Assembly (NCBI GenBank): GCA_963771305.1
Contig: CAVYTS010000037.1
Location: 1 to 64,000, forward strand
Source of the DNA: CAJCIT01 sp963771305
GTDB lineage: Bacteria; Acidobacteriota; Terriglobia; Bryobacterales; Bryobacteraceae
Length of the DNA stretch: 64,000 nucleotides
Direction: 5' to 3'
Below are positions 1-8,370 of this stretch, one piece after another. Each line of letters opens with the position of its first letter. Position 1 is the stretch's first letter. Below the pieces are notes generated by a model. It saw only the letters and a list, made by a program, of their open reading frames with translations. It was not told where the DNA came from and did no database searches. A program made the position numbers and the translations under genes.

Positions 1-615
1 GAACGCATCGCCATTGCCCATCGGCTGCTTCGCGACGATCTACGCCGCTTTTGCATACCGTGGCCGCCGGCTGGCGAGTCCGAGTCTGCGCCGCCTGCTT
101 CTGCGCCCGGCCAAAGTACGGGTCCGCGCACGCCCGCCGGCCTTGCCCGCTCCAGCCAGAACGCGCGCACGCGTGGCCTCTCCAGCCTCACCTCCGTCTT
201 CGTCCCACTGCCCGGCGAAGATCCGAAAGAATGGATCGAGCTGCTGCGCGATCTCACCAATGAGTTCCAGCCCGCGTCTCGCACCGAGCGCATCCTCGTC
301 ACCGACATGGCCCAGAGTCACTCCCTCACCCAGCGCGCCATCAATCTGCAGACCAGTTCCATCGAAGATCCCAAAGCCTTCGCGCTCTACCTGCGCTATC
401 AGACCACGCATCATCGCGCCTACTTTCGCGCCTTGAAGCAGCTGATGACACTGCAAAAGTCCCGCGCTCAATCCGGCGCGCCACATATCGTCGATCAACC
501 CGCGCCCGATTTCGACGGCACCATTGACATCGATACCATCCCGCGTCCCTCTTACCCGGTCGCTCCGCAGCCCGATACATTAACCGAATCAATGACCCTT
601 CCCAAAGCCGCGTAG
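1..615 (+). CDS. Conserved hypothetical protein, C-terminal part (left end outside window)
   Basis: Frame 1 is open from the first base to the stop at 613-615, so the 5' end lies outside the window. The translation carries the motif TGPRTPAG followed by an ARSSQNARTRGL-like stretch. This is the hallmark of an abundant, uncharacterised protein family in Acidobacteria and Planctomycetes (my recollection of the family consensus). Downstream come an acidic/aromatic segment (EDPKEWIELL), a helical part rich in Arg, Gln and His, and a low-complexity Pro/Asp tail. An internal ATG at 307 would give only the last 102 residues, but the coding character and the family motif lie upstream of it, so the longer reading is preferred. 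There are no catalytic motifs or membrane segments. Function unknown; in this family the N-terminus is often basic and nucleic-acid-binding-like, which cannot be judged here. Confidence 0.7.
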   Translation, partial: ERIAIAHRLLRDDLRRFCIPWPPAGESESAPPASAPGQSTGPRTPAGLARSSQNARTRGLSSLTSVFVPLPGEDPKEWIELLRDLTNEFQPASRTERILVTDMAQSHSLTQRAINLQTSSIEDPKAFALYLRYQTTHHRAYFRALKQLMTLQKSRAQSGAPHIVDQPAPDFDGTIDIDTIPRPSYPVAPQPDTLTESMTLPKAA

Positions 616-751
616 GAGCTTCTAGGGCTCAAGATCTTTGACAACCGAATACCTAAGTAAGCCCACGCGCGAGCGGCCATACTCCTCATGCGCCTCCGCG
701 GCCCCTCTTCCAAGAAATTCAACCGGGAGGTGGGGCGGGGTGGAATCCTGC

Positions 752-844
752 GGCGGCTTGTTAAGCCGCCCAGCTCACTTCGTTTCGTAATCAGGTTGCG
801 TGGCGCAGGGCTGTCAGCCTGCTGAGCCGAGATTCGTCTCGGCT
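752..844. repeat. Cluster of perfect hairpins in a 378-bp gene-free spacer
   Basis: The spacer 616-993 between convergent genes holds no believable gene. It has two perfect 8-bp stems: 752-759/763-770 (GGCGGCTT, 3-nt loop, AAGCCGCC) and 825-832/837-844 (AGCCGAGA, TTCG tetraloop, TCTCGGCT). A shorter GCAGG/CCTGC stem lies between them near 805-822. The 12-mer CACTTCGTTTCG flanks the hairpins at 776-787 and 849-860, with a near copy (CCCTTCGTTTCA) at about 946-957. Neither stem is followed by a T-run, so ordinary intrinsic termination is not well supported. The pattern suggests a dispersed intergenic palindromic repeat family. Confidence 0.55.
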
Positions 845-993
845 TTGGCACTTCGTTTCGCACGATAGATGTGCGGGTGCCCTCGCTGGCTCAACTTCCT
901 CCGAAAACTCGCCCCGATGTGGCGCTGGTCGCCCACGACCGGCTCCCCTTCGTTTCACAATCTTTGCGGAGCAGGCTGGGTTCCAGCAGCCAC

Positions 994-1722
994 TTAACTC
1001 GCAATCGCCGCGGTCTTCGGCGTGTCCTCTTGCGGCTGCAAGGCGGACTCATTAAAGCTGTATCCAAACCCGCGAACCGAGCGAATCAACAGCGGGTTTG
1101 CCGGATCCGTTTCAATCTTCTGCCGCAGGCGCAGGATGTAAACATCCACGGTCCGGTCCGTCACCGCGCGGTCATGGCCCCAGACTGCGTCCAGCAACTG
1201 CTCCCGGCTGAACACGACGCCCGGCCTCGACATCAGAAACTCCAGAAGTCTGAATTCGGTGGCCGTCAAAGAAAGGGGCTGGTTATCGAGGCGCACGCGG
1301 CAGCTGCTGCGATCCAACTCGAGTGCACCCGCCTTGAGAAGCTTCGACGCGCTGGTCTGACCGCGAAACTGGATTTTGATGCGGGCGATCAGCTCGCGGA
1401 CGAAAAAGGGCTTGACGATATAGTCGTTCGCCCCCAGTTCCAGGCCGACAATGCGGTCCGTCTCGGACGCCCGCGCGGTCAGGAAGATGACGGGAATATG
1501 AGCCAGTTCCGGATGGGAGCGTATCCCCTTGCAAATATCCAGCCCATCCGAGTCGGGGAGCATGATATCGAGCAAAATCAGGTCCGGCCGCTCCCGCCGG
1601 CACAGATCAATGGCTCCCTTGCCGGTCTGGGACCCAACCGTGGTAAAGCCTTCCTTTTCCAGGTTGTATTTCAGCAGTGCGTACAGATCGGCGTCGTCTT
1701 CAATCAGAACAATCTTTTTCAT
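994..1722 (-). CDS. PhoB/OmpR-type response regulator
   Basis: This 242-residue protein is full length for the OmpR/PhoB class. The receiver domain (about residues 1-120) has the acidic pocket E8-D9-D10, phospho-acceptor D52 (in LILLDIMLPD), T82 and K104 (YIVKPF). A winged-helix DNA-binding domain (about 135-230) ends with the typical RSVRGFGYSF hairpin. It acts as a cytoplasmic transcription factor activated by phosphorylation from a histidine kinase. No kinase gene lies next to it: downstream is a palindrome-rich spacer and upstream is signal peptidase I on the same strand, 160 bp away. The sequence most resembles PhoB (phosphate starvation), but without phoR or pst genes nearby the signal cannot be assigned. 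The ATG at 1722 gives the canonical MKKIVLIEDD start. Confidence 0.93.
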   Translation of the reverse strand: MKKIVLIEDDADLYALLKYNLEKEGFTTVGSQTGKGAIDLCRRERPDLILLDIMLPDSDGLDICKGIRSHPELAHIPVIFLTARASETDRIVGLELGANDYIVKPFFVRELIARIKIQFRGQTSASKLLKAGALELDRSSCRVRLDNQPLSLTATEFRLLEFLMSRPGVVFSREQLLDAVWGHDRAVTDRTVDVYILRLRQKIETDPANPLLIRSVRGFGYSFNESALQPQEDTPKTAAIAS

Positions 1723-1734
1723 AATGGGCTAAGA

Positions 1735-1802
1735 CCGTTGTAACAGATATCCAATGACACCTTACCGCCGTTGCGTAACGATCTGATTACAAAACGGTTA
1801 AC
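1735..1802. promoter_or_regulatory. Candidate autoregulatory repeats upstream of the response regulator
   Basis: Related words recur just upstream of the response-regulator start: CCGTTGTAAC at 1735-1744, CCGTTGCGTAAC at 1768-1779 and ACGGTTAAC at 1794-1802. OmpR/PhoB proteins bind direct repeats and often control their own promoter, so these are plausible binding half-sites. Spacing is irregular (33 and about 26 bp) and no consensus for this regulator is known to me. Confidence 0.3.
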
Positions 1803-1881
1803 AGGGGCTAAATCCGTCAGTTTTCGGCGCTAAGGTGCCGCCGTAGGGCGGAAACCTGGGTGGATTGCCTCAAGGCCCGTA

Positions 1882-2466
1882 CTAACGGACGGATCCGATG
1901 TGCTCGAGCGGCCAGAACACAAACACGGCCTTGCCGTAGATATAGCTGCGCGGCACGAGTCCCCAGTTGCGGCTGTCGTTGGAGGAGATGCGATGGTCAC
2001 CCATGACGAAGAACTCGTCGGTCCCGATACGCACGGGAGGCCGGGAATCGAAGTCCCGGTACTCCGCCGGCACATAGCTTTCATTGAGCCGCTTGCCATT
2101 GACGTAGACCACCCCATCCGAAAGCAGCACCGTATCGCCCGGAACGCCGATGACGCGTTTAATGTAGGATTTCGTGGGATCCTTCGGGTACCAGAACACC
2201 ACCGTGTCCCCGCGCTGGATATCGCCAATCCCGAATTTATAGGTGAACTGATTTATAAACAACCGCTCCTGGTCGAAGAGGCTCGGCATCATGCTGGTGC
2301 CTTCCACTTTCACAGGCCGGTACAGGAATAAAATCACCAGGACGGCGATCAGGGCGGACAGCATCAGGTCGCGGAACCACGCTACGGTGGTCAGAAGCGC
2401 CGATCTGGTTCGCGACGGATTCTGGGCGACTTCTGGGTCGCTGGTGGTGGGTAGCGGTTCGTTCAT
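1882..2466 (-). CDS. lepB: Signal peptidase I
   Basis: This membrane-anchored serine protease cleaves signal peptides from exported proteins at the outer face of the cytoplasmic membrane. The 194-residue protein has a short cytoplasmic N-terminus, one transmembrane helix (about residues 31-49) and the S26 catalytic motifs: nucleophile S58 (EGTSMMPSL), general base K103 (SYIKRVIGVPGD) and the late family signature GDHRISSNDSRNWG. Length fits the compact one-helix type found in many non-enteric bacteria. The ATG at 2466 starts the protein shortly before the helix. The upstream spacer carries three consecutive hairpins. The window has an unusually high number of secreted proteins for it to process, but no functional link is implied by position. 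Confidence 0.95.
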   Translation of the reverse strand: MNEPLPTTSDPEVAQNPSRTRSALLTTVAWFRDLMLSALIAVLVILFLYRPVKVEGTSMMPSLFDQERLFINQFTYKFGIGDIQRGDTVVFWYPKDPTKSYIKRVIGVPGDTVLLSDGVVYVNGKRLNESYVPAEYRDFDSRPPVRIGTDEFFVMGDHRISSNDSRNWGLVPRSYIYGKAVFVFWPLEHIGSVR

Positions 2467-2529
2467 CCTGGTGGTCGCAGCCGCGAGACTTGACCGCCGG
2501 GGGCCGGATGTCCTTGAACGGCAACGTTC

Positions 2530-2592
2530 ACTCCAGCTTACCGGAGTTTGAGCCTCAGTGATTCGTTCGAATCCGGACTGTCGACACAGTCC
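2530..2592. other. Three consecutive perfect hairpins upstream of lepB
   Basis: Within the 268-bp spacer between the DUF2934 gene and lepB there are three stem-loops in a row. ACTCC/GGAGT is at 2530-2534/2543-2547, GATTC/GAATC (GTTC loop) at 2560-2564/2569-2573, and GGACTGT/ACAGTCC (4-nt loop) at 2575-2581/2586-2592. They lie 64-126 bases upstream of the lepB start on its own strand, where they could fold in a leader RNA or stop read-through from the upstream gene. No T-run follows. Confidence 0.35.
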
Positions 2593-2710
2593 GCTGACTC
2601 TTGATTAGACGAATGAAGACAAGCTTTGGTTGCCGGGCGACCGGAATCAACGGTCGATCGATCCGCTAGAGGGAGCGGCTGAGCACTCCCCAACCGCTAT
2701 TAGGAAGTCT

Positions 2711-2742
2711 TCGATCCTCTACCTATTCGATCCTCTACCTAT
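2711..2742. repeat. Perfect 16-bp tandem duplication at a gene end
   Basis: The 16-mer TCGATCCTCTACCTAT occurs twice head to tail (2711-2726 and 2727-2742). The second copy contains the stop codon of the minus-strand DUF2934 gene; the first copy lies just beyond it. It looks like a recent slippage or duplication event without effect on the protein. Confidence 0.85.
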
Positions 2743-3199
2743 TGGAGCGCAACTCGTGTTCGGCGCGGATCCAGTCGTCGTAGGAACTTCCGCCCTGCCG
2801 TCCACGGGCCAGCCAATAGGAGTAGGCCAACTTGGCGACATCGTGATGGGCGATGCGATGAGGTGCGGTAGAGCTTGCAACGGCTTTCACGTCTTCCGCC
2901 ACGGCGGGCGTCGCAGGCGCTACTTCGCGCGTTACCTCCGCCGCCACTGTTGCAGGCTTGGCGGCACGATGAAGAGCGGTCGAGCGAGTCGGGCGCTCCG
3001 AGGACGTTGCCCGCGATTGAGCGTTAAAAGACTTCGGCTTGGCGATGGTCGCATCCTTCACGGGGGGAGGAGAGGTTGCTAGCGGCTTGGAAGCGCGCTT
3101 CGAAGTGTTAGGAGTTTCCAGAGCGTCGATCCCCTCAGATGAGGCGTGGGATTCAATGGCACTCTTCGTGGTCTTTTTAGTGGGTTTACCGGACTGCAT
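2735..3199 (-). CDS. DUF2934 domain protein with long low-complexity N-terminus
   Basis: The 154-residue protein has an N-terminal two-thirds rich in Lys, Ala, Pro, Ser and Thr, predicted disordered. The C-terminal ~40-residue DUF2934 domain (IAHHDVAKLAYSYWLARGRQ, then a SYDDWIRAEHEL-like end) ends right at the stop. DUF2934 is a small helical domain of unknown function, frequent in Acidobacteria and Proteobacteria, often C-terminal to basic Ala/Lys-rich tails. The ATG at 3199 (MQSGKPTKK) is chosen because the sequence upstream in frame lacks protein-like character. The stop falls inside a 16-bp tandem repeat. A second DUF2934 domain, fused to Hsp20, occurs at 26832-27347. Possible nucleic-acid or protein-protein role, not testable here. 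Confidence 0.75.
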   Translation of the reverse strand: MQSGKPTKKTTKSAIESHASSEGIDALETPNTSKRASKPLATSPPPVKDATIAKPKSFNAQSRATSSERPTRSTALHRAAKPATVAAEVTREVAPATPAVAEDVKAVASSTAPHRIAHHDVAKLAYSYWLARGRQGGSSYDDWIRAEHELRSNR

Positions 3200-3473
3200 A
3201 ATCTGTATTTTACCGTGGCCAAAAACAATCTGCCCAAACTTTGTTTTATTCGCCCCATCAAAAAGAAACGTGACACAAAATGCCGCCCTGTGGAAAAGAG
3301 TTGTGCAACTTGCGCCGAATTGTTTCAGTCTGGTGTAGGTCCGCATATTTGAAAGAAAAAGTAATGGTGAGATAGGCTCAATGGTCAGTAATATCCCGAG
3401 AGCCTGACGCCCCATCACGGCCAAACGAAACCCGGCGCGATCCCGGCTTTACATTTGTGATGATGGAGGCGAG

Positions 3474-6400
3474 GTGAATGTGACTCGTGGGTCTGTAGGG
3501 TGGCCGTTAATTCTTTTTTCCCTTATCGCACTGCGCCCATACTTCGCGCTGGCCCAGGGTTTTCGCGGCTCCTTGGTGGGAACAGTCGCGGATGCCAGCG
3601 GAGGCCGTGTTCAGGCTGCGGACCTTCTTCTCCGGAGCGATGCTTCCGGCACCGAACGTCATGCCGTCTCAAATGACCGTGGTGAATTCCGCTTCGACGA
3701 TTTGTCGCCGGCTCCCTACGTCCTCGTCGTCAAGGCGCCGGGATTTGCCGCCGCCGAATCCACTGTGACCGTGGTGGTTGCATCGGTAAGGAACATCGAA
3801 GTGACCATGCATCCCGCTTCCGTGCAGCAATCGGTGGATGTACATGCTGTGGCCTCGTCCATCACAACCCAGCCCATGGACATTTCGACCGCGGTCCACG
3901 GCGGCGAGGTGACGGCGAAGGATCTCCAGACATTCCCATTGGCGGCTCGCAGTTTCGCCAACATTGCCTACCTTGTGCCGGGCACCGAGCCCGTTGAGCC
4001 ATCCGATCCGACAAAGGCGCGCATTACCGCTGTTTCTTTCGGCGGAAGCTCGGGCCTCAACGACGTGCTCTCCGTCGATGGCGGCGACAATTCCGACGAT
4101 TACATTGGCGGGTTTCTCCAGAATTTCTCGCCAGACGTTATCCAAGGATTTGCTGTTCGCACCGCGCAGGAAGACGCCGACACGGGCCGGACCGTGGGCG
4201 GATCGGTGGTGATCACCACCAAACGCGGAACGAATGAGTGGCACGGCGATGAAGCATTCTACGAACGTGCCGCCGCGTTGAACGCGCGTTTCCCGATTGA
4301 GAATCCAGTTCCCCTTCCCAAGCAGCCTTTCTCGCGCCAGAACTACATCGGCTCGGTCGGCGGACCTCTCAAGAAGGACAAGCTGTTTTTCTTTTCATCG
4401 ATCGAGTATGTGCACGAGGACGCCAGCATCGCTTATAGTCCCGCCAGCCTAACGCAGTTCAACGCGCTGGCGTCGCTGGCATCGCAAGGCCTGATTCCCG
4501 GCGTCTCCTCCATTCCCGTTCCGTACAACGTGCCCGTCCCGTTTCGCGACTTCCTCGCCACCACCCGCTTCGACTGGTCGCAGTCCTCGCGTACTCAGTG
4601 GTTCCTCCGCGCGGCCGTCGACAACTACACCACCAATAACTTCCTAGTTCAGCAGGCGACGCTTCCCTCCAGCGGCGCCGACTGGCACTCCAACTACATG
4701 AACTTGGTGCTGGGCCAGCAGTTTATCTTCAGCCCCACCTGGGTGGGATCCTTCACGTTCGATGCCAGCTACCTGCACTTGACGGAGGCGCGCAACTCCA
4801 ATCTCGGATTTGCTTTGGCATTCCCCTTTAGCTCGACAGCCCAAACCATCTCCGGCTTCGAAACCTTCGGCGACAATCAGTTCGTCACGCCGATCGCCGC
4901 GTTTCCCATCCTGCGCAACCAGGAGAAGTATCAATTCCGGTACGCCGTGAGTCATTCTTCAGGCAAGCATGCGCCCAGCTTCGGTGTCGACTTCATTCAC
5001 GAGCCCGTGCTCAGCGGCGCGCTTTCCGGCAACGCGGAGAACCTCACCACGTTCGCCATCAATCCCGTGGACTACGTGAATAATCCGGCGCAGTTCAGCG
5101 TCGACCTCAATTGCACGCCGTCCGGCTCGCTGCAGGTCACGCCCGGTACGACTTGCACAGGCACGCCCGCGGGCAACGGCAGTTTCTCACAGAATGTGCA
5201 GCGACTGGGTTTTTATGTGATGGACTCATGGCGTGTAACGCCGCGCCTCACCGTCAACTACGGACTGCGCTACGACACAACCTTTGGACTCTTTACCGCG
5301 TCGGGCCGCAGCCAGTGGGACAACTCGGCTCTGCTTACCATCCAGGCGCTGCAGATTCCTCTTTTTGCGCAACCTGCTGTCCCGCACGATTACCGCGCCG
5401 GCTTCGCTCCCCGACTGGGAATCGCCTACTTGTTGACGCCATCCGGGACTACGGTTCTCCGCGCCGGCTTTGGTCTTTATTACAACGATCTCGCCCAAAA
5501 CGGATGGGTGACTGCACTTCAAGCAGTCAACGAGCCAACGGCGCCTTGCGTCCGCCCAGGTGACCCGGGATGTCTTCCCGGTGCTGCGAACGGGGGTGCA
5601 GGCGCTCTCATTGATCCTGGCTATAAGACGCCGTATGCGATTCACGCCACTGCCGGCGTACAGCATGCGTTCACTCAAAATTGGATTCTCACCGCCGATT
5701 GGACCCATGAACAGGGCGTCCATGCGTACGGCCGATACGATTACCAGGCCGGGTACACGCTGTTCTCGCCGCTCTACGCGCAAGACATCGCGACGCAGCA
5801 GCAGTATGTTCCAAACATCACCGTGTTTCGATCGGATAATCGCTCGCGCTACGATGGACTCTCTGTCCGTTTGCAAGGAAATGTTTCCCCTTGGATGAAT
5901 TTGAGCATGAGCTACACGCTCTCGAGCGCCGAGACGTGGGGATGCGTGCTGGGTGAACTGTTCGACTATGTGAATGGCGTCTGCAATCCGCTCCACGCGT
6001 TTGCCAAAGGGGATTATGGCCCTTCGGGCGAGGACGTGACATCGCGTTTCGTGCTGGCTGGGGCCTTCCGCATCAAAGGGGGCTTCGAGTTAACGACACT
6101 GATGCAGGCGGAAAGCGCCCGGCCCTTTACGTTAACGACCCCCGTGGATGTGAATGGGCTGGGCGATACGGCGAATGATCGGGCCGTCGTGAATGGCGTT
6201 CAAACCACGCTGGATCAATTCCGGGGCACGCCCTACATACAGGTCGACCTGCGTGTAAGCCGTCCCTTCAAACTAAGCGAACGTGTGATGATCAACCCGT
6301 TCATCGAGTTCTTCAATTTGCTCAATCGCAATAACCCTGGCGCCAACTACGTAACCAACGTGGCGGCCTTCCCGATGCCGGTGAATAATCCTTACAACGT

Positions 6401-6560
6401 CACCGCGTTTTGCCTCAATGCGGCCTGCACGCAAACGCAGCCCATCACGAGCCTGAACCAGTTGCGGGTACCGGCGGGCGCGCTCGGCGATTTCTTCGGG
6501 CCTGGCACCACCGTGGGGATTCCGTTCGCGGCGCAGATCGGCGTTCGCCTCACGTTCTGA
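3474..6560 (+). CDS. TonB-dependent receptor, Oar-like, with N-terminal carboxypeptidase-regulatory domain
   Basis: An outer-membrane beta-barrel transporter of about 1028 residues. It has a signal peptide (hydrophobic WPLILFSLIALRPYFALA), then a carboxypeptidase-regulatory-like beta-sandwich (GSLVGTVADASGGRVQAADL..., about residues 30-115), a plug domain (about 120-260) and a long barrel ending in Phe (GVRLTF), as expected for BAM-dependent insertion. This architecture is the large Oar-like family expanded in Acidobacteria and thought to import oligosaccharides or peptides; the substrate is unknown. No adjacent SusD or exbB/tonB genes are present. Start: GTG at 3474 is only 4 bp from GGAGG (3465-3469), while in-frame GTG at 3480 has a 10-bp spacing, so either is possible. 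It is convergent with the next gene (6-bp gap) and divergent from the DUF2934 gene across a 274-bp AT-richer promoter region. Confidence 0.92.
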   Translation: MNVTRGSVGWPLILFSLIALRPYFALAQGFRGSLVGTVADASGGRVQAADLLLRSDASGTERHAVSNDRGEFRFDDLSPAPYVLVVKAPGFAAAESTVTVVVASVRNIEVTMHPASVQQSVDVHAVASSITTQPMDISTAVHGGEVTAKDLQTFPLAARSFANIAYLVPGTEPVEPSDPTKARITAVSFGGSSGLNDVLSVDGGDNSDDYIGGFLQNFSPDVIQGFAVRTAQEDADTGRTVGGSVVITTKRGTNEWHGDEAFYERAAALNARFPIENPVPLPKQPFSRQNYIGSVGGPLKKDKLFFFSSIEYVHEDASIAYSPASLTQFNALASLASQGLIPGVSSIPVPYNVPVPFRDFLATTRFDWSQSSRTQWFLRAAVDNYTTNNFLVQQATLPSSGADWHSNYMNLVLGQQFIFSPTWVGSFTFDASYLHLTEARNSNLGFALAFPFSSTAQTISGFETFGDNQFVTPIAAFPILRNQEKYQFRYAVSHSSGKHAPSFGVDFIHEPVLSGALSGNAENLTTFAINPVDYVNNPAQFSVDLNCTPSGSLQVTPGTTCTGTPAGNGSFSQNVQRLGFYVMDSWRVTPRLTVNYGLRYDTTFGLFTASGRSQWDNSALLTIQALQIPLFAQPAVPHDYRAGFAPRLGIAYLLTPSGTTVLRAGFGLYYNDLAQNGWVTALQAVNEPTAPCVRPGDPGCLPGAANGGAGALIDPGYKTPYAIHATAGVQHAFTQNWILTADWTHEQGVHAYGRYDYQAGYTLFSPLYAQDIATQQQYVPNITVFRSDNRSRYDGLSVRLQGNVSPWMNLSMSYTLSSAETWGCVLGELFDYVNGVCNPLHAFAKGDYGPSGEDVTSRFVLAGAFRIKGGFELTTLMQAESARPFTLTTPVDVNGLGDTANDRAVVNGVQTTLDQFRGTPYIQVDLRVSRPFKLSERVMINPFIEFFNLLNRNNPGANYVTNVAAFPMPVNNPYNVTAFCLNAACTQTQPITSLNQLRVPAGALGDFFGPGTTVGIPFAAQIGVRLTF

Positions 6561-6566
6561 GGCCAG

Positions 6567-8348
6567 CTACTGGAACTCGATGCCTCTCACCACACCCCGG
6601 ATATTGTCGCGCGCGGAGGACGATGCGTAGTTCACCACAACCGGCAGGGGAGACTGAACGCCGCATTGGAATTCCGAGGGCCCGTTCAGAATCTGAACGT
6701 GAAGCGGGTCGGGTATGGAGAGACGAAGCGTGCCTTCCGGCGCATCAATCACGATGCCCGTAATCTGCCCTTGGCATTCAATAGTCTTGAGTTGGCCTCG
6801 CGCTTGACGCATCTCATCACCAGGCTCGATAAACGGATTATGGTTGACCGTCCCTCGCGGTACACGGGTTGTGACGACCTGCATACGGCCGTTCGAATCA
6901 CGAGTGAATTGGACAGCCAGTTCGGTATTAGCCGTGTAAATCAGGCGTTCTGCGCGTGCGCGCTCAGCAGCTGTCGTGGCGAAGTCCTTTGCGTGATTCG
7001 CCGCCTGCCTTGCCTCATCGTTTTTTCCAACCGCCTCCAGTGCATAGGAGAGCGTGGCCCAGTACTGAAAGGCTCGCTTCGGGGCAATCAACCTCAATGC
7101 CCTTAGTTGCGCGATTGTCTGGTCAAAATGCCCGCTATTCAGTTCCACTAGGGACAACTGATAACGGGCATCGTCGAAATCAGGCTTCAGCGCGACTGCT
7201 CTCTCGAGCGCACCGCGAGCTTCTGCCTCCGGCACCCCGGCTTCGCTAAGTCGAATGGCGTATTCGTAACAGTGCGTAGCATCGGTCACTCCGCTTGTCA
7301 TCGCCTTTTTCCAGTCTTGTTGCGCGCTCTGGACATCTCCACGCCTTATGGCAATCAGCGCCAGCGCCGCAGAGAAGTCTCCCGACTGCGGTGCTTCGCG
7401 CGCAAGTTGACCATACAGTGCTTCCGCCCGATCCAGTTGGCCTCCGGCGAGGAGAAGATCTGCCAGCATGGCTTGCGAGGTCAAGACCGGCGCTTCCGAG
7501 ACTTGGGTTGAGATGGCCTCTGAGGCTGCCATCGGCGTGGTCTTCGTGATCGTACTGCCGTTTACAAGCCAGCGCGTCACGTCCTTCTCGACATCCTCGA
7601 CGCGTTTGGAATAGATCCTTCCGAAGGCGTCAGCGGCTGGCGATCCCGCGTTAAGCAACGCAACCAATTGCTGAAACCGCGGCGCATACTGAGGTGAAAG
7701 CACCAACATACCGGTGACTGCCCAGCTCTCGGCATAGAACCGCGAGGCGCTGTCGCGGTTGTCACGTTCAGCCGAGTCAGCCGGGAGCGACCATAGTTCA
7801 GGAAGCGGCATCCACGCATGCCGTTTCAAGAACTGAATATGCGCTGGAAGCGCGCCGCCGAAAGTGCTCGACTGATCGTCGATGCGCACAGTCGAAAAGA
7901 CCTCCGCCATCCCCTCGTTCAGCCACGGCGGCAGACGGACTCCGAGCGCGTGAAGAACCACGTGCGTGTACTCGTGTGCGGCAATCCGGAACTCGCTGGC
8001 GCCTAACGCCGGCATCACGATGTAGTCGCGGCTCGGGGTGCCTACGTAATAGGCATCCGACGTGGGCCGAAGTTGGATGAGCTTGTATTCTTCGGTGGAA
8101 CGGAATCCAATGACGCGCACGGGTGACATTCGCTCACTATTCAGTCCGGTCTGCTGCAGGAAGAACTGGCGCAACCGCTCAAACCAGCGGAGCGTCTCGG
8201 CAACCGTGGCATCGTCAGCCTGTGAATACGCTTCAAAATGAGGGCTTCGAGCCACCCGCCAAGCAGGCTCGGCACCTGCATGGGCGAGCGGGCAAAGCGT
8301 GGCCGATAGCAAAACGAGACGAACCAGGGCGGGCCAACGAGCTCTCAC
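6567..8348 (-). CDS. Secreted gluzincin-like (peptidase MA-type) protein with TPR repeats
   Basis: Starting from the GTG at 8348, the protein has 593 residues. A signal peptide (RARWPALVRLVLLSATLCPLAHA) is followed by a peptidase-MA-like zinc domain with HEYTH (H125, E126, H129) and, 16 residues on, the third-ligand motif NEGMAEVF. Several TPR helices follow (about 310-480), then a C-terminal beta-rich segment. The predicted role is a periplasmic or extracytoplasmic metalloprotease or scaffold; the substrate is unknown. A TTG at 8408 would add 20 residues and overlap the upstream gene by 38 bp, but those residues sit before a complete signal peptide, so GTG is preferred. It is the last gene of a three-gene minus-strand operon with a polytopic membrane protein and a patatin. 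Whether the zinc site is active cannot be told from sequence alone. Confidence 0.82.
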   Translation of the reverse strand: MRARWPALVRLVLLSATLCPLAHAGAEPAWRVARSPHFEAYSQADDATVAETLRWFERLRQFFLQQTGLNSERMSPVRVIGFRSTEEYKLIQLRPTSDAYYVGTPSRDYIVMPALGASEFRIAAHEYTHVVLHALGVRLPPWLNEGMAEVFSTVRIDDQSSTFGGALPAHIQFLKRHAWMPLPELWSLPADSAERDNRDSASRFYAESWAVTGMLVLSPQYAPRFQQLVALLNAGSPAADAFGRIYSKRVEDVEKDVTRWLVNGSTITKTTPMAASEAISTQVSEAPVLTSQAMLADLLLAGGQLDRAEALYGQLAREAPQSGDFSAALALIAIRRGDVQSAQQDWKKAMTSGVTDATHCYEYAIRLSEAGVPEAEARGALERAVALKPDFDDARYQLSLVELNSGHFDQTIAQLRALRLIAPKRAFQYWATLSYALEAVGKNDEARQAANHAKDFATTAAERARAERLIYTANTELAVQFTRDSNGRMQVVTTRVPRGTVNHNPFIEPGDEMRQARGQLKTIECQGQITGIVIDAPEGTLRLSIPDPLHVQILNGPSEFQCGVQSPLPVVVNYASSSARDNIRGVVRGIEFQ

Positions 8349-8370
8349 GAAAAAATCTTTCAGCCTGTCT

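Noticed and set aside
871..1743. 290-codon open frame on the plus strand
   Set aside because: Antisense to the response regulator, whose motifs are unambiguous.
2560..2575. GTTCGAATCC resembling a tRNA T-loop
   Set aside because: It lies inside a perfect GATTC/GAATC hairpin with no acceptor, D or anticodon arm around it.
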